Program-made: the position numbers and the translations under genes
Assembly: GCA_000687675.1 (NCBI GenBank)
Contig: JHWS01000002.1
Span: 124,001 to 188,000 of the forward strand
From: Lachnospiraceae bacterium NC2008
GTDB taxonomy: Bacteria; Bacillota; Clostridia; Lachnospirales; Lachnospiraceae
Length of the DNA: 64,000 nt
Direction: 5' to 3'
Shown here: positions 44,518 through 54,193 of the stretch, in pieces
Numbering within the stretch: position 1 is the stretch's first letter
How the letters are laid out: each line of letters starts with the position of its first letter
Notes under the pieces: generated by a model
Seen by the model: the letters and a program-made list of their open reading frames with translations, nothing else
What the model was told of the DNA's origin: nothing
The model's database searches: none

Positions 44518-44537
44518 TCACATAGGCGACGAGGAAA

Positions 44538-44555
44538 GAACATATTTATATGTTC
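44538..44555. promoter_or_regulatory. GAACATAT...ATATGTTC palindrome upstream of the ruvAB operon
   Basis: An 18-bp palindrome, GAACATATTTATATGTTC, sits over the -35 region. Each half matches the LexA half-site GAACATAT, but the halves are separated by 10 rather than 4 bases. A LexA or other repressor site is plausible, since ruvAB is SOS-controlled in many bacteria. Confidence 0.4.
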
Positions 44556-44567
44556 TTGACGACCGCA

Positions 44568-44601
44568 GTGTGATAACAACCGCTTGCGGTTGTTATATCA
44601 C
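44568..44601. repeat. Strong hairpin upstream of the chemoreceptor-like gene
   Basis: ATAACAACCG (44573-44582) pairs with CGGTTGTTAT (44587-44596) around CTTG, extended outward by GTG/CAC. No T-run follows on either strand, so it is not an ordinary terminator. Confidence 0.55.
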
Positions 44602-44676
44602 AGAACCCAGCTTAAAAACATACAATCATGGCATGAGGCCGACGAACATCTCGAAAATGCCCGAGGCGCTAGCCGC

Positions 44677-44706
44677 AAAAAAAAAGGCCATGGCGCGCCC
44701 CGCGCC
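44677..44706 (-). terminator. GC-rich hairpin followed by nine T
   Basis: On the minus strand GGCGCG (44706-44701) pairs with CGCGCC (44697-44692), then ATGGCC and a run of nine T. It lies just beyond the main ilvC terminator; either a back-up terminator or the end of a separate short RNA. Confidence 0.5.
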
Positions 44707-44716
44707 TCTCTACTTA

Positions 44717-45831
<1,115 letters not shown>

Positions 45832-46332
45832 TTATAAAACTACAACATCTTCATAGCCTCTTGAAAGGCCTGTGATACCTGTTCTTGCAAGTTCAAGTAT
45901 CTCATATCCGTCAAGCATATTAAGAAATGCTTCGATAGTTGTCTGCTTTCCTGTAACTTCAACCACAATAGACTTTGTTGTAACGTCAACTATCTTACCA
46001 TGGAATATATTCTCAGCAAAAAGCATTATGTCATTTCTGTTTGTAGAATCACAAGCTACTTTAACAAGACATAACTCTCTATATACTGATGAATCAGGCT
46101 CAAGTACCTTAACATTTCTTACATCAACAAGTTTCTCAACCTGCTTTTCAATCTGTTCAAGTACTGTATTGTCACCTGATGTAACTATTGTAATACGTGT
46201 AAATCTTGGATCTGCTGTAACACCAGCAGTAATACTTTCGATATTGTATCCTCTTCTTGAAAAGAGGTTTGATATTCTGCTTAAAACACCTGAAGTGTTG
46301 TCAACTAATAACTGTATAACTTTCTTGTTCAT
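45832..46332 (-). CDS. ilvN: Acetolactate synthase regulatory subunit (copy nearest ilvC)
   Basis: A 166-residue small subunit of acetolactate synthase, which gives valine feedback to IlvB. The N-terminal ACT domain (VDNTSGVLSRISNLFSRRGYNIESITAGVT) and C-terminal domain (LVKVACDSTNRNDIMLFAENI) are complete, ending in LARTGITGLSRG as in typical IlvH. It has its own promoter (46369-46396) and probably forms an operon with ilvC. It differs clearly from the other small subunit encoded next to ilvB. Confidence 0.95.
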   Translation of the reverse strand: MNKKVIQLLVDNTSGVLSRISNLFSRRGYNIESITAGVTADPRFTRITIVTSGDNTVLEQIEKQVEKLVDVRNVKVLEPDSSVYRELCLVKVACDSTNRNDIMLFAENIFHGKIVDVTTKSIVVEVTGKQTTIEAFLNMLDGYEILELARTGITGLSRGYEDVVVL

Positions 46333-46368
46333 AACAAAAATTCATCCTTTAATTTGCTAACACGTTAA

Positions 46369-46396
46369 AGTATAGCACAATCTTTTTAGAAGTCAA
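46369..46396 (-). promoter_or_regulatory. Promoter of ilvN-ilvC
   Basis: Read on the minus strand: TTGACT (46396-46391), 16-nt spacer, TATACT (46374-46369) with extended TG, just after the first small-subunit gene. Confidence 0.65.
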
Positions 46397-46411
46397 TTTT
46401 ATATATTTATG

Positions 46412-46891
46412 CTAGACTCTACATTTTTCTAGAGCTAAAGTTCCAGTACGGGCAACTTCAACTAAGCTTATTCCACTAAGAAGTTCAAGCATGGCTTCTA
46501 TCTTGTCTGGAGTGTCGCAAATCTGTAATATCATCATATTGCTTGAAGTATCAACTATCTGAGCATTAACAACTTCGCAGATTTCCATAATCTCACGGCG
46601 ATTGTTCTTATTATACTTAACTTTTACAAGCATAAGTTCTCTTGAAACAGCCATCTGCTCTGTTAATGTTTTAATCTTAATAACATCAAGCTTCTTGTTA
46701 AGCTGCTTTTCAACCTGAGCCATAGTATTCTCACTACCTGTAGAAACGATGGTCATCATGGATACAGCCTTGTCATCAGTTTCTCCTACAGCTAGAGAGT
46801 CAATATTAAAGCATCTTCTAGAGAAGAGTCCTGCCACTTTACAAAGGACACCGCTTCTGTTTTCTACTAATACTGAAAATATACGTTTCAT
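46412..46891 (-). CDS. ilvH: Acetolactate synthase regulatory subunit (copy next to ilvB)
   Basis: A 159-residue ACT-domain protein of the IlvN/IlvH family. VLVENRSGVLCKVAGLFSRRCFNIDSLAVG is the ACT part, followed by the second domain with ELMLVKVKYNKNNRREIMEICEVV. It lies 30 nt after ilvB and so is presumably its primary partner. The C-terminus (VARTGTLALEKCRV) lacks the usual GLSRG-like ending of its paralogue. Gene symbols N and H are assigned only to tell the copies apart. Confidence 0.92.
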   Translation of the reverse strand: MKRIFSVLVENRSGVLCKVAGLFSRRCFNIDSLAVGETDDKAVSMMTIVSTGSENTMAQVEKQLNKKLDVIKIKTLTEQMAVSRELMLVKVKYNKNNRREIMEICEVVNAQIVDTSSNMMILQICDTPDKIEAMLELLSGISLVEVARTGTLALEKCRV

Positions 46892-46921
46892 ATTCCTCTA
46901 TACCTTTCCAAAAACTGATTC

Positions 46922-48535
46922 TTAAACTAAATCCATAGGGTCAATGTCTACTTCCATAAGATATGCTTCATCCTTCTTAAGGAACTTATCAATTGCATCG
47001 TCTATCTGATCATTCTTAGTAATCTTAATAAAGTTAATATCATATGCAGAAGCAAGCTTCTCTAAATCTGGAGTTCCTTCAAGCTCTGTAACAGAATACT
47101 TATCCTTATAGTTAAAATGCTGGTACTGACGTACAAGACCAAGGAAGTTATTCTTGAAAACAATAATCTTAATGTTTATGTCATACTGCTTAATAGTTGC
47201 AAGTTCCATCATAGACATCTGGAATGAACCATCACCGCAGACACAGACAACCTGTTTCTTAGGGTTACCAACTTTTGCACCAAGGGCAGCTGGAATTGAA
47301 TATCCCATAGTTCCCATACCACCAGTTGTAAGGAATCTTCCTTCTTTTACAATATGGTATCTGCAAGAGAAAATCTGATTTTGTCCTACGTCGGCTACGT
47401 AGATACCATCATTTTTCATCTTACGTGAAAGTTTTGTAATAAATTGAGCTGGATCAACATACTTGCTATTAGTCTTTCTCTTAACAACAAGCTTCTCTCT
47501 GTATTCATTTAATGTAGAAATCCAATCTGCACAGAAGCAGTCTACTTCATATTCATTAAGGTCTTTAAATATAGACTTTGAATCACCAACGATTGGAATA
47601 GAAAAATCAGCATTCTTACCAATTTCAGCTGGGTCAACATCGATATGAACAAGAACTGTATCCTTCATAACGATTTCAGGCTGGTTTACTGCTCTATCTG
47701 CAACTCTGGCACCAACAAGCATAATGAAATCAGCTTCTTTCATAGCTCTGTTAGCTGCTGGTGAACCGTTATTACCAACCATACCATAGTATAATTCATG
47801 TTCTGTTGGCATAGCAGAGATACCCATCATTGTAGATACAACTGGTATTCTGTATTCTTCAACAAACTTTCTAAGTTCCTTTACTGCGCCGCCAAGAATA
47901 ACGCCACCGCCAACACATATAAGAGGTCTCTTTGCCTTCTCAAGTGCTGTAACAGCTTTCTTAATCTGAAGGGCATTACCCTTAATTGTAGGCTTATATG
48001 TACGAAGTTTAACTTCATCTGGATATTTGAAGTTCTTTATTTCAGCTGTCTGAATATCGAAAGGAATATCGATAAGAACAGGTCCCTTACGACCAGAATT
48101 AGCTATGTAGAATGCTTCCTTAAATATTCTAGGAATATCATTAACATTCTTAACAAGGTATGAATATTTAACAAATGACTCAACAGCACCTGTTATATCA
48201 GCTTCCTGGAATCCATCAGAACCAAGAAGATCCGTTGTAACCTGTCCTGTAATACAAATAAGAGGTATAGAATCAGCGTATGCTGTAGCAATACCTGTGA
48301 TAAGGTTTGTAGCACCAGGACCAGATGTAACTGCACAAACACCAGGACCACCTGAAGTTCTTGTAAGTCCACTTGCAGCATGAGCGGCATTCTGCTCTGT
48401 TCTAATAAGGACTGTCTTTATATCTGAGTTAAGTATTGAATTATAAAAAGGACATATGGCAACTCCTGGATAACCATATACTACTTCTACTTTCTCGTTT
48501 TCAAGGCATTTTATAATGGCATCTGCGCCGTTCAT
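46922..48535 (-). CDS. ilvB: Acetolactate synthase catalytic subunit
   Basis: A 537-residue thiamine-diphosphate enzyme joining two pyruvates (or pyruvate and 2-oxobutyrate). The catalytic Glu is in IRTEQNAAHAASG near residue 48. The central FAD-binding region and the C-terminal ThDP motif GDGSFQMSMMEL with IIVFKNN are present. AGGAGG-type site lies before the ATG. It has its own promoter, is followed by two small subunits, and is divergent from a lipoprotein gene. Confidence 0.97.
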   Translation of the reverse strand: MNGADAIIKCLENEKVEVVYGYPGVAICPFYNSILNSDIKTVLIRTEQNAAHAASGLTRTSGGPGVCAVTSGPGATNLITGIATAYADSIPLICITGQVTTDLLGSDGFQEADITGAVESFVKYSYLVKNVNDIPRIFKEAFYIANSGRKGPVLIDIPFDIQTAEIKNFKYPDEVKLRTYKPTIKGNALQIKKAVTALEKAKRPLICVGGGVILGGAVKELRKFVEEYRIPVVSTMMGISAMPTEHELYYGMVGNNGSPAANRAMKEADFIMLVGARVADRAVNQPEIVMKDTVLVHIDVDPAEIGKNADFSIPIVGDSKSIFKDLNEYEVDCFCADWISTLNEYREKLVVKRKTNSKYVDPAQFITKLSRKMKNDGIYVADVGQNQIFSCRYHIVKEGRFLTTGGMGTMGYSIPAALGAKVGNPKKQVVCVCGDGSFQMSMMELATIKQYDINIKIIVFKNNFLGLVRQYQHFNYKDKYSVTELEGTPDLEKLASAYDINFIKITKNDQIDDAIDKFLKKDEAYLMEVDIDPMDLV

Positions 48536-48570
48536 GATTGTTCCTCCGTTATTTCACGTTAATAAGTAGT

Positions 48571-48599
48571 AATATACACCTAAAAGCCTTATTTTGCAA
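48571..48599 (-). promoter_or_regulatory. ilvB promoter
   Basis: Read on the minus strand: TTGCAA (48599-48594), 17-nt spacer, TATATT (48576-48571). The leader is about 30 nt, so no T-box fits. Confidence 0.6.
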
Positions 48600-48713
48600 C
48601 GTCAGTAAAGGTTTTCTTAATCTTTGGACTATGTTTTTTGAATAGTTTGTATTACAATAAATGAGATTTACATAATATTTAATGAAATGAGCATATGCTC
48701 AAAGAGGAGAGAG

Positions 48714-49184
48714 ATGAAAAAAATATTATTAACCAGTTTTACTTTTATAGTTTTATGCGGATTATTATTTACTGGATGCGGCAAGAAGAAAGAAGCTTCT
48801 CCTTATGAAAAAGCTGTTCAGGAATTTACTGATAATATAACTGCTTACGGTAATGAAATAGACAGTTTAGATGTAAATAATCCAGATTCAAAAACCCAGC
48901 TTTTAGCATCACTTGATAAGATGAATGACAGCTTTAAAACTATGCAGGAATATAATGCACCTGAAAAGTATCAGGCATGCGATGAGATAATTGAGAAAGC
49001 TGCTGGTTTTATGGACCAGGCCAATGTGTTATACCATCAGGCGCTTGAAGCTGAAGTATTCGATTCAGTATTATATGAAAGCGCTAGAGCCCAGTATAAT
49101 GAAGCTATGAAGTATGCATCATATATGGGACAAGCACTTATGGGACAGGACATAATCGTTTCCCAGAATCAGGTAAATGAATAA
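48714..49184 (+). CDS. Small lipoprotein (unknown function)
   Basis: About 156 residues from the ATG at 48714, which has AGAGGAG just upstream; an in-frame ATG at 48687 has none. MKKILLTSFTFIVLCGLLFTGC is a type II signal peptide with lipobox LFTGC (Cys near residue 22), so the protein is anchored to the outer face of the membrane. The mature part is helical (NDSFKTMQEYNAPEKYQ; EIIEKAAGFMDQAN; YNEAMKYASYM). No family recognised. It is the only plus-strand gene between rpmB and the window end. Confidence 0.85.
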   Translation: MKKILLTSFTFIVLCGLLFTGCGKKKEASPYEKAVQEFTDNITAYGNEIDSLDVNNPDSKTQLLASLDKMNDSFKTMQEYNAPEKYQACDEIIEKAAGFMDQANVLYHQALEAEVFDSVLYESARAQYNEAMKYASYMGQALMGQDIIVSQNQVNE

Positions 49185-49190
49185 TTTTAT

Positions 49191-49270
49191 CGATTAGGAG
49201 TTTACCTCCTAATCGCCGCGCTGGGCGCGTCTGACGAAGTAAGAAAATATCATTACGCGGCCATGCGCAT
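49191..49270 (+). repeat. Structured GC-rich segment after the lipoprotein gene
   Basis: CGATTAGGAG (49191-49200) pairs with CTCCTAATCG (49206-49215) around TTTAC. CGCG repeats and CCGCG/CGCGG arms follow up to about 49260. It is more G+C-rich than its surroundings and does not look coding. Confidence 0.5.
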
Positions 49271-49296
49271 AAAAGCACTCAATATGAGTGCTTTTT
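49271..49296. terminator. Bidirectional terminator between convergent genes
   Basis: AAAAGCACTCA (49271-49281) pairs with TGAGTGCTTTT (49285-49295) with a 3-nt loop. T-runs on both strands serve the lipoprotein gene and the membrane protein gene ending at 49302. Confidence 0.92.
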
Positions 49297-49301
49297 AAAT
49301 T

Positions 49302-50192
49302 TTATTCTAAATTATTTCCATCAATATCTTCGTTACTGTCAACGCCACTAATTTCCGAAAATATCTTATCTACCCCATGCTCTATTTCTATATCATCTGG
49401 AGACTTATGAGTAATAACCATCTTCATCTTATCAATTACAGCGCTGTACTTTGTTGATTTAAACTCAGGAAATGTCTTGAGATATCTTGTTTCCAAATCC
49501 ACGAACTTCTTATTAACACCTTTAAGCTTAACAACTATATTCTTACCTTTTTCAACCACAATAAATTTATCAAGGTTATCCTTCTTGGCATTGAGCTTAT
49601 CAAGCCCTTTTTCTACATATCTGTCCCATGCATCGTAGAGTTCCTTACATTTTCTATTAAGGTTACACATAGATACTGTAGTGAATACTGCATCTAAGAA
49701 GAAAACTATAAGGGCTGATAAAGATAAATAAAATCTTTTACCGTAAGAAAGTTTAAGCACAAGGTGAAGAGATGCAGGATGAATAACTCTGATTAAAAGT
49801 AATACAGCAAGGCCAAAGAAAATACCAGAAATAACACTTACTCTTCCGTTTATATTAAGTGGGAAATATGAATAGTCCCAGTATCTTGCGTGGAATAGTT
49901 TCTCTAATACAACACTGGTAACATACTCTATAGCAGAAACTACAAGACCGGCAATTAAAACAATTTTAAAACCGCTTGTTATGCCATTAAGCAAATATAA
50001 GGAAAACATACAGGCTACCCCGTATATTGGACAATAAGGGCCGATAAAACATCCCCTATTCATAAATTTACCTTGTTCTGCAAGAGAAAAAACTGTAGAT
50101 TCGTAGATCCAACCTATAAAGCTATAGATAAGCATCAAAAGAATAACTGTAGGCACATCCATGCCCAGATATGTGTAATTAAAATAATACAT
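49302..50192 (-). CDS. Putative ABC-transporter type IV membrane protein (CmpB family)
   Basis: A 296-residue membrane protein of the PF06541 family. IYSFIGWIYESTVFSLAEQGKFMNRGCFIGPYCPIYG is the family hallmark. About five membrane helices fill the first 185 residues, then a cytoplasmic coiled-coil tail of about 110 residues (CKELYDAWDRYVEKGLDKLNAKKDN) ends acidic. No ATPase partner is near. The transporter label comes from the family name, not from evidence here. Confidence 0.88.
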   Translation of the reverse strand: MYYFNYTYLGMDVPTVILLMLIYSFIGWIYESTVFSLAEQGKFMNRGCFIGPYCPIYGVACMFSLYLLNGITSGFKIVLIAGLVVSAIEYVTSVVLEKLFHARYWDYSYFPLNINGRVSVISGIFFGLAVLLLIRVIHPASLHLVLKLSYGKRFYLSLSALIVFFLDAVFTTVSMCNLNRKCKELYDAWDRYVEKGLDKLNAKKDNLDKFIVVEKGKNIVVKLKGVNKKFVDLETRYLKTFPEFKSTKYSAVIDKMKMVITHKSPDDIEIEHGVDKIFSEISGVDSNEDIDGNNLE

Positions 50193-50239
50193 TACTAACG
50201 CTCTCCCACCATAAACTGTACTTTTCCAGTTTACATCTT

Positions 50240-50725
50240 TTATACAACCTTGCGATTCTTACCTCTAAGAGTCTCTTTAGTAGCACAAAGCTTATCAGCA
50301 AGACAAAGAAGCTTACCCTCCTTAGACCTTGGAGGATTAAGTGTTAAAGGAAACATATGATTAAGTATCATATCTCTTTCAATAGCACTTAGTTCAAAGT
50401 CCTTCTTAGCCTGATTAAGAGCCTTTAATGGATGTGTAAATCCATGAACAGAATTTTCTAAAGACTTTTCATGCCAGTCATATAGAAAATAGTCATGAAG
50501 AAGTGCTCCTCTAATTAGCTCCTCTTCATCAACCTTAATATTAAGCTTATGCGAAATATAATAAGCTGTATAAGCTACATTAATACAATGGCTCATAACA
50601 GTTGTTGAGCCGTGTTGTATAAAATCTTTTGTCTTTCTAAATCTTGAGTCTTTTTTTACATCACTTAATATAGCCATGAATTTCTCATGCTTATCAAGTG
50701 GTAACCTTTTAACTCTATGCTTCAT
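50240..50725 (-). CDS. HD-domain phosphohydrolase
   Basis: A 161-residue metal-dependent HD-superfamily protein. The metal ligands are visible as His in VMSHCINVAY, the His-Asp pair in GALLHDYFLYDWH, and an Asp in CLADKLCA. It starts with a basic N-terminus and ends RGKNRKVV. The family acts on nucleotides or phosphoesters; the substrate is unknown. It lies 25 nt after the helical protein gene upstream. Confidence 0.87.
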   Translation of the reverse strand: MKHRVKRLPLDKHEKFMAILSDVKKDSRFRKTKDFIQHGSTTVMSHCINVAYTAYYISHKLNIKVDEEELIRGALLHDYFLYDWHEKSLENSVHGFTHPLKALNQAKKDFELSAIERDMILNHMFPLTLNPPRSKEGKLLCLADKLCATKETLRGKNRKVV

Positions 50726-50749
50726 TCCCTTTACCCCAAACAGATACCT

Positions 50750-51223
50750 TTATGCAGCTTTAGAAAGTTTTTCGTAAGCTTCAAGTAAAGTATCATATAA
50801 TTCACGGACAGCTCCTGGGGTATCTACACCCATGTTTTTATAAAATGCCCCATCGAACATAGCTGTCATATTATCAAAATCATCGAGAACCTTTCTTCCC
50901 TGAAGAGTATTCTCATCAGCATTATTATAGAAAATTCTTACATAATCTTCAAACATAGGAATAGATATTAATCCTTCCATAGTTTCAAGAACAGTATCAA
51001 CGTATGCCTGACCTGCTTCAGCGTCAACTGCGTTAATTTCAAACAAATACTTTCCAGCCACGTAAGCCGCAAGTTCAGTCATAATCTGAACGCTTAAACT
51101 ATCGTTGTTTGCAGAAGCCTTGTGTAAATTCTTTATATAGCCGTCCATCTCGAAATTTTTAAGCAATTCAAAAAATGACCGATTAGATGCCTTAATCGAC
51201 TGAATTAATTCCTTCTTTTCCAT
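50750..51223 (-). CDS. Hypothetical helical protein (157 aa)
   Basis: A soluble, mostly helical acidic protein; not recognised. MTELAAYVAGKYLFEIN and a C-terminal VRELYDTLLEAYEKLSKAA helix are visible. There is no signal peptide or known motif. It lies between a methyltransferase gene and an HD phosphohydrolase gene. Confidence 0.72.
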   Translation of the reverse strand: MEKKELIQSIKASNRSFFELLKNFEMDGYIKNLHKASANNDSLSVQIMTELAAYVAGKYLFEINAVDAEAGQAYVDTVLETMEGLISIPMFEDYVRIFYNNADENTLQGRKVLDDFDNMTAMFDGAFYKNMGVDTPGAVRELYDTLLEAYEKLSKAA

Positions 51224-51253
51224 ATTCTGTTACGTTTTCCTTTTTCTATAAAT

Positions 51254-51270
51254 AAACGCACCCTGCGTTT
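51254..51270 (-). terminator. Probable terminator after the methyltransferase gene
   Basis: AAACGCA and TGCGTTT form a 7-bp stem with a 3-nt loop; on the minus strand ATTTATAG follows. The tail is weak. Confidence 0.5.
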
Positions 51271-52115
51271 TACTTTTTAAGTATATCTACAATATGAGAA
51301 CCGGCACCAATTAAGTCTGGTCTTTCGGCATTCTTAAGCTGATAGTCTACAAACAAGTCAAACTCTTCTTCTGTCATAGCCTTAAGTGATTCTCTTATAA
51401 AATCAGCAGGTCCATCAGGAGATATTATTTTAACTCTCTCTAATCCACATGCCTCATTATAAGAATTTACATCATAGATATTAACATATTCATAAAGATC
51501 TTCCTCTGAAGATACTGTTTTATAATTTTTATCTAATTTCCCCTTATCAAGAGCCTCTTTAAAATGTCCGTCTTTAAATCCATGCATAATAACAGCATAT
51601 TCATTAAGACAATAAGCAACTAAGATATAACCGCCTTTTTTAGTTACTCTTTTAGCTTCATTAAGGGCTTGAATCTTATCCTGGTCATTATAAAGATGAT
51701 ACATAGGGCCAAAAAGCAAAGTAAGGTCAAATGTCTCATCAGCAAATTTCTTAAGCTTAAGGGCATTGCCCTGATAAGCAGTAAGGTTAGCACCCTGTTT
51801 TTCAGCAAACTGTTTAAGTCTGGCTACATTATGCTTAACAAGCTCAACAGCAGTTACATCATACCCTTTAAGACTAAGCGGTATGGAATAACGGCCTGTG
51901 CCAGCACCTATATCAAGAATCTTTATACACCTATTATCTTCTTCATCACATTCAACGTAGCCATCATTGTTTGCCTGTAACCTGCACTGCATGCATACTC
52001 TTTTTATATATTCTTCGATATAATGCATAGAAACTCTAAACTCAACCTGTCCATGTCTTGAGCTTAGTCTTTTTTCTTCATTAAATTTGTTGTAGTACTC
52101 TTCTAATTTTGTCAT
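51270..52115 (-). CDS. Class I SAM-dependent methyltransferase
   Basis: A 281-residue protein with the SAM loop ILDIGAGTGRYSIPLSLKG near residues 69-87, acidic end of strand 2 in VTAVELVKHN, and FDLTLLFGPMYHLYN as motif IV, followed by GGYILVAYCLNEYAV. Methyl-acceptor unknown; small molecule and protein targets are both possible. It is 14 nt downstream of topB and probably on the same mRNA. Confidence 0.88.
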   Translation of the reverse strand: MTKLEEYYNKFNEEKRLSSRHGQVEFRVSMHYIEEYIKRVCMQCRLQANNDGYVECDEEDNRCIKILDIGAGTGRYSIPLSLKGYDVTAVELVKHNVARLKQFAEKQGANLTAYQGNALKLKKFADETFDLTLLFGPMYHLYNDQDKIQALNEAKRVTKKGGYILVAYCLNEYAVIMHGFKDGHFKEALDKGKLDKNYKTVSSEEDLYEYVNIYDVNSYNEACGLERVKIISPDGPADFIRESLKAMTEEEFDLFVDYQLKNAERPDLIGAGSHIVDILKK

Positions 52116-52129
52116 GCACTATACCAAAA

Positions 52130-54181
52130 TTATTTATAAAATTTAGAAGCCTCATTAAAGAATCTAAGTAAGTAAGATGAATTATTAAGGGTTTTAACAT
52201 TGTTTGTATTTTTTATAACATAATTATTCATCTTGCTGGTGTATTCTTCTTTACTTATAGAGCCATCTGCTACACCAGTAAGTCCTTTTTCCCAGCTGGC
52301 TGTAAGTATTGGATTAAGAAGACTTCGAATAGAATTATTAACAACATCAAATATCATCTCTCCAAGTAGTGTTGGAGTTATAACCTGAGTCTTTTTGTTA
52401 GTCTGTAAATATTTATTGCGTTCAAGCTTAGTAAGAATACCTGCTCTGGTAGCTGAAGTGCCTATTCCTGAGCCCTTAATCTGGCTTCGAAGTTCTTCGT
52501 CTTCTATAAGCTGGCCGGCATTTTCCATAGCAAGAATCATGGAACCTGTTGTGTAACGCTTTGGAGGAGAAGTTTCTCCTTCTTTTATTTCGAAGCTATC
52601 TAGTCTAATCTGAGTTCCCTTCTTAAGCTTAGCTAGTGCTTCTAAGAATTCTGGACTACACTTAACATCCTCTTCCGAATCTTCTTTCTTATCCTCGTTA
52701 TCATTAGTAGCTTCTTCAGTATTCTTCTTAGCAAATGAATACTTGGATACAGCTAAGAAACCTTCGTCTTTAAGGACTTTAAAACTTGCAAAGAAAGTTT
52801 CATATGCTCCTTCTTTAGATGAATTATTAACTGTCATTGATAGAGCAACTTTCTGATACTGGGCAGGCGGGAAGAATATAGATAAAAACCTTCTAACTAT
52901 TACTTCGTAAACCTTTTGAGCAGTCTGGGATAAGCCCTGAAGCGCACCAAGTCCCTGTCCTGTAGGAATAATTGCATAGTGGTCTGTAATCTTTGAATCA
53001 TCAACATATCTCTTATTTGCAGATAATTTCTTATAAGATTCATTTTGAAGAGCAGCCTCTGCAATAGATCCGCAAATCTGATAGTTCTTTAAACCATATA
53101 TATTCTTATTTATCACCTTACAAATAGCCTTGGATAAAACCCTGGCATCAGTTCTAGGATATGTTGTAAGTTTCTTTTCATATAATTCCTGAGCAATCTG
53201 AAGTGTCTGATCAGGGTTAATTTTAAACAACTTAGAGCAAATGTTTTGAAGCTCAGCTAAGTTAAATAGCTGAGGTGCATTTTTCTTTTCAGTCTTTTTC
53301 TCAACGCTGTTAATTAGAGCATCATTTATCGGAAGCCCATTAGCAGAAAGCTCAGAAATTAAACCTTCAGCTGTTTCTTTTTTTGCAAAGCCATTTTCTT
53401 TATATAAAAGTGGTGATTCGAAGTATTTAGAACCTTCTACTGCCTTCCACTCACCTTTTACAGTTGTATCATTAATATTAAAATCACCAAGAACCCTATA
53501 AAATGGTGTTTTTGTAAAGTTTCTTATCTCTCTTTCCCTGTTAACAACCATACCAAGAACACAGGTCATAACACGTCCAACAGCTATAACCCCTTTGTCA
53601 GCCTTAAGGTAGTTCTTAACTATCTGACCATATTTAAGGGTTAATACTCTTGAGAAGTTTATACCCATAAGGTAATCTTCCTGGGCACGAAGATATGCAG
53701 AAGCACACAAATCATCATATTCAGATAAATCTTTAGCTTCTTTTATACCTCTAAGAATCTCTTCTTCTGTCTGTGAATCAATCCAGACGCGGCGTCTGTC
53801 TTTACCAGTTACCCCAGCCATATTTTCAACTAATCTGTATATGTATTCACCTTCACGTCCCGAGTCGGTGCAGACATATATAGTTGACACATCATCTCTT
53901 TTAAGCAAAGAAGCAACTATGTCGAACTGTTTCTTTACATCAGGTATAACTTCATATAAATATTTTTCCGGTATAAAAGGAATAGTACCAAGAGACCATC
54001 TTTTTAATTCAGGTTTATAGGCATCAGGATAAGACATAGTTACCAGGTGACCAACGCACCAGGTAACTATGATATTATTTGATTCCATATAACCATCACA
54101 GGATTTCATATTCTCTTTTAATGCTTTTGCAAACTCCTTCGCTACAGAAGGTTTCTCTGCAATGAATAAGGATTTAGCCAT
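52130..54181 (-). CDS. topB: DNA topoisomerase III (type IA)
   Basis: A 683-residue type IA topoisomerase. TOPRIM domain with EKPSVAKEFAKAL near the start and VCTDSGREGEYIYRL. The strand-passing tyrosine is in TTYPRTDARVLS near residue 339, and GSIAEAALQ and GIGTSATRAGILTKLERNKY are typical. The C-terminus lacks Zn-ribbon cysteines. It relaxes negative supercoils and resolves recombination intermediates. TopB copies are often plasmid- or ICE-borne, but the flanks here look chromosomal. Confidence 0.93.
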   Translation of the reverse strand: MAKSLFIAEKPSVAKEFAKALKENMKSCDGYMESNNIIVTWCVGHLVTMSYPDAYKPELKRWSLGTIPFIPEKYLYEVIPDVKKQFDIVASLLKRDDVSTIYVCTDSGREGEYIYRLVENMAGVTGKDRRRVWIDSQTEEEILRGIKEAKDLSEYDDLCASAYLRAQEDYLMGINFSRVLTLKYGQIVKNYLKADKGVIAVGRVMTCVLGMVVNREREIRNFTKTPFYRVLGDFNINDTTVKGEWKAVEGSKYFESPLLYKENGFAKKETAEGLISELSANGLPINDALINSVEKKTEKKNAPQLFNLAELQNICSKLFKINPDQTLQIAQELYEKKLTTYPRTDARVLSKAICKVINKNIYGLKNYQICGSIAEAALQNESYKKLSANKRYVDDSKITDHYAIIPTGQGLGALQGLSQTAQKVYEVIVRRFLSIFFPPAQYQKVALSMTVNNSSKEGAYETFFASFKVLKDEGFLAVSKYSFAKKNTEEATNDNEDKKEDSEEDVKCSPEFLEALAKLKKGTQIRLDSFEIKEGETSPPKRYTTGSMILAMENAGQLIEDEELRSQIKGSGIGTSATRAGILTKLERNKYLQTNKKTQVITPTLLGEMIFDVVNNSIRSLLNPILTASWEKGLTGVADGSISKEEYTSKMNNYVIKNTNNVKTLNNSSYLLRFFNEASKFYK

Positions 54182-54193
54182 TAAAAGTTCCTC

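Noticed and set aside
44686-44706. AscI- and NcoI-like restriction-site sequence suggesting vector contamination
   Set aside because: It forms part of a GC-rich hairpin with a T-run in native context, with no cloning-vector sequence around it.
48536-48570. Branched-chain amino acid T-box before ilvB
   Set aside because: The predicted transcription start is about 30 nt from the ATG, leaving no room for a T-box.
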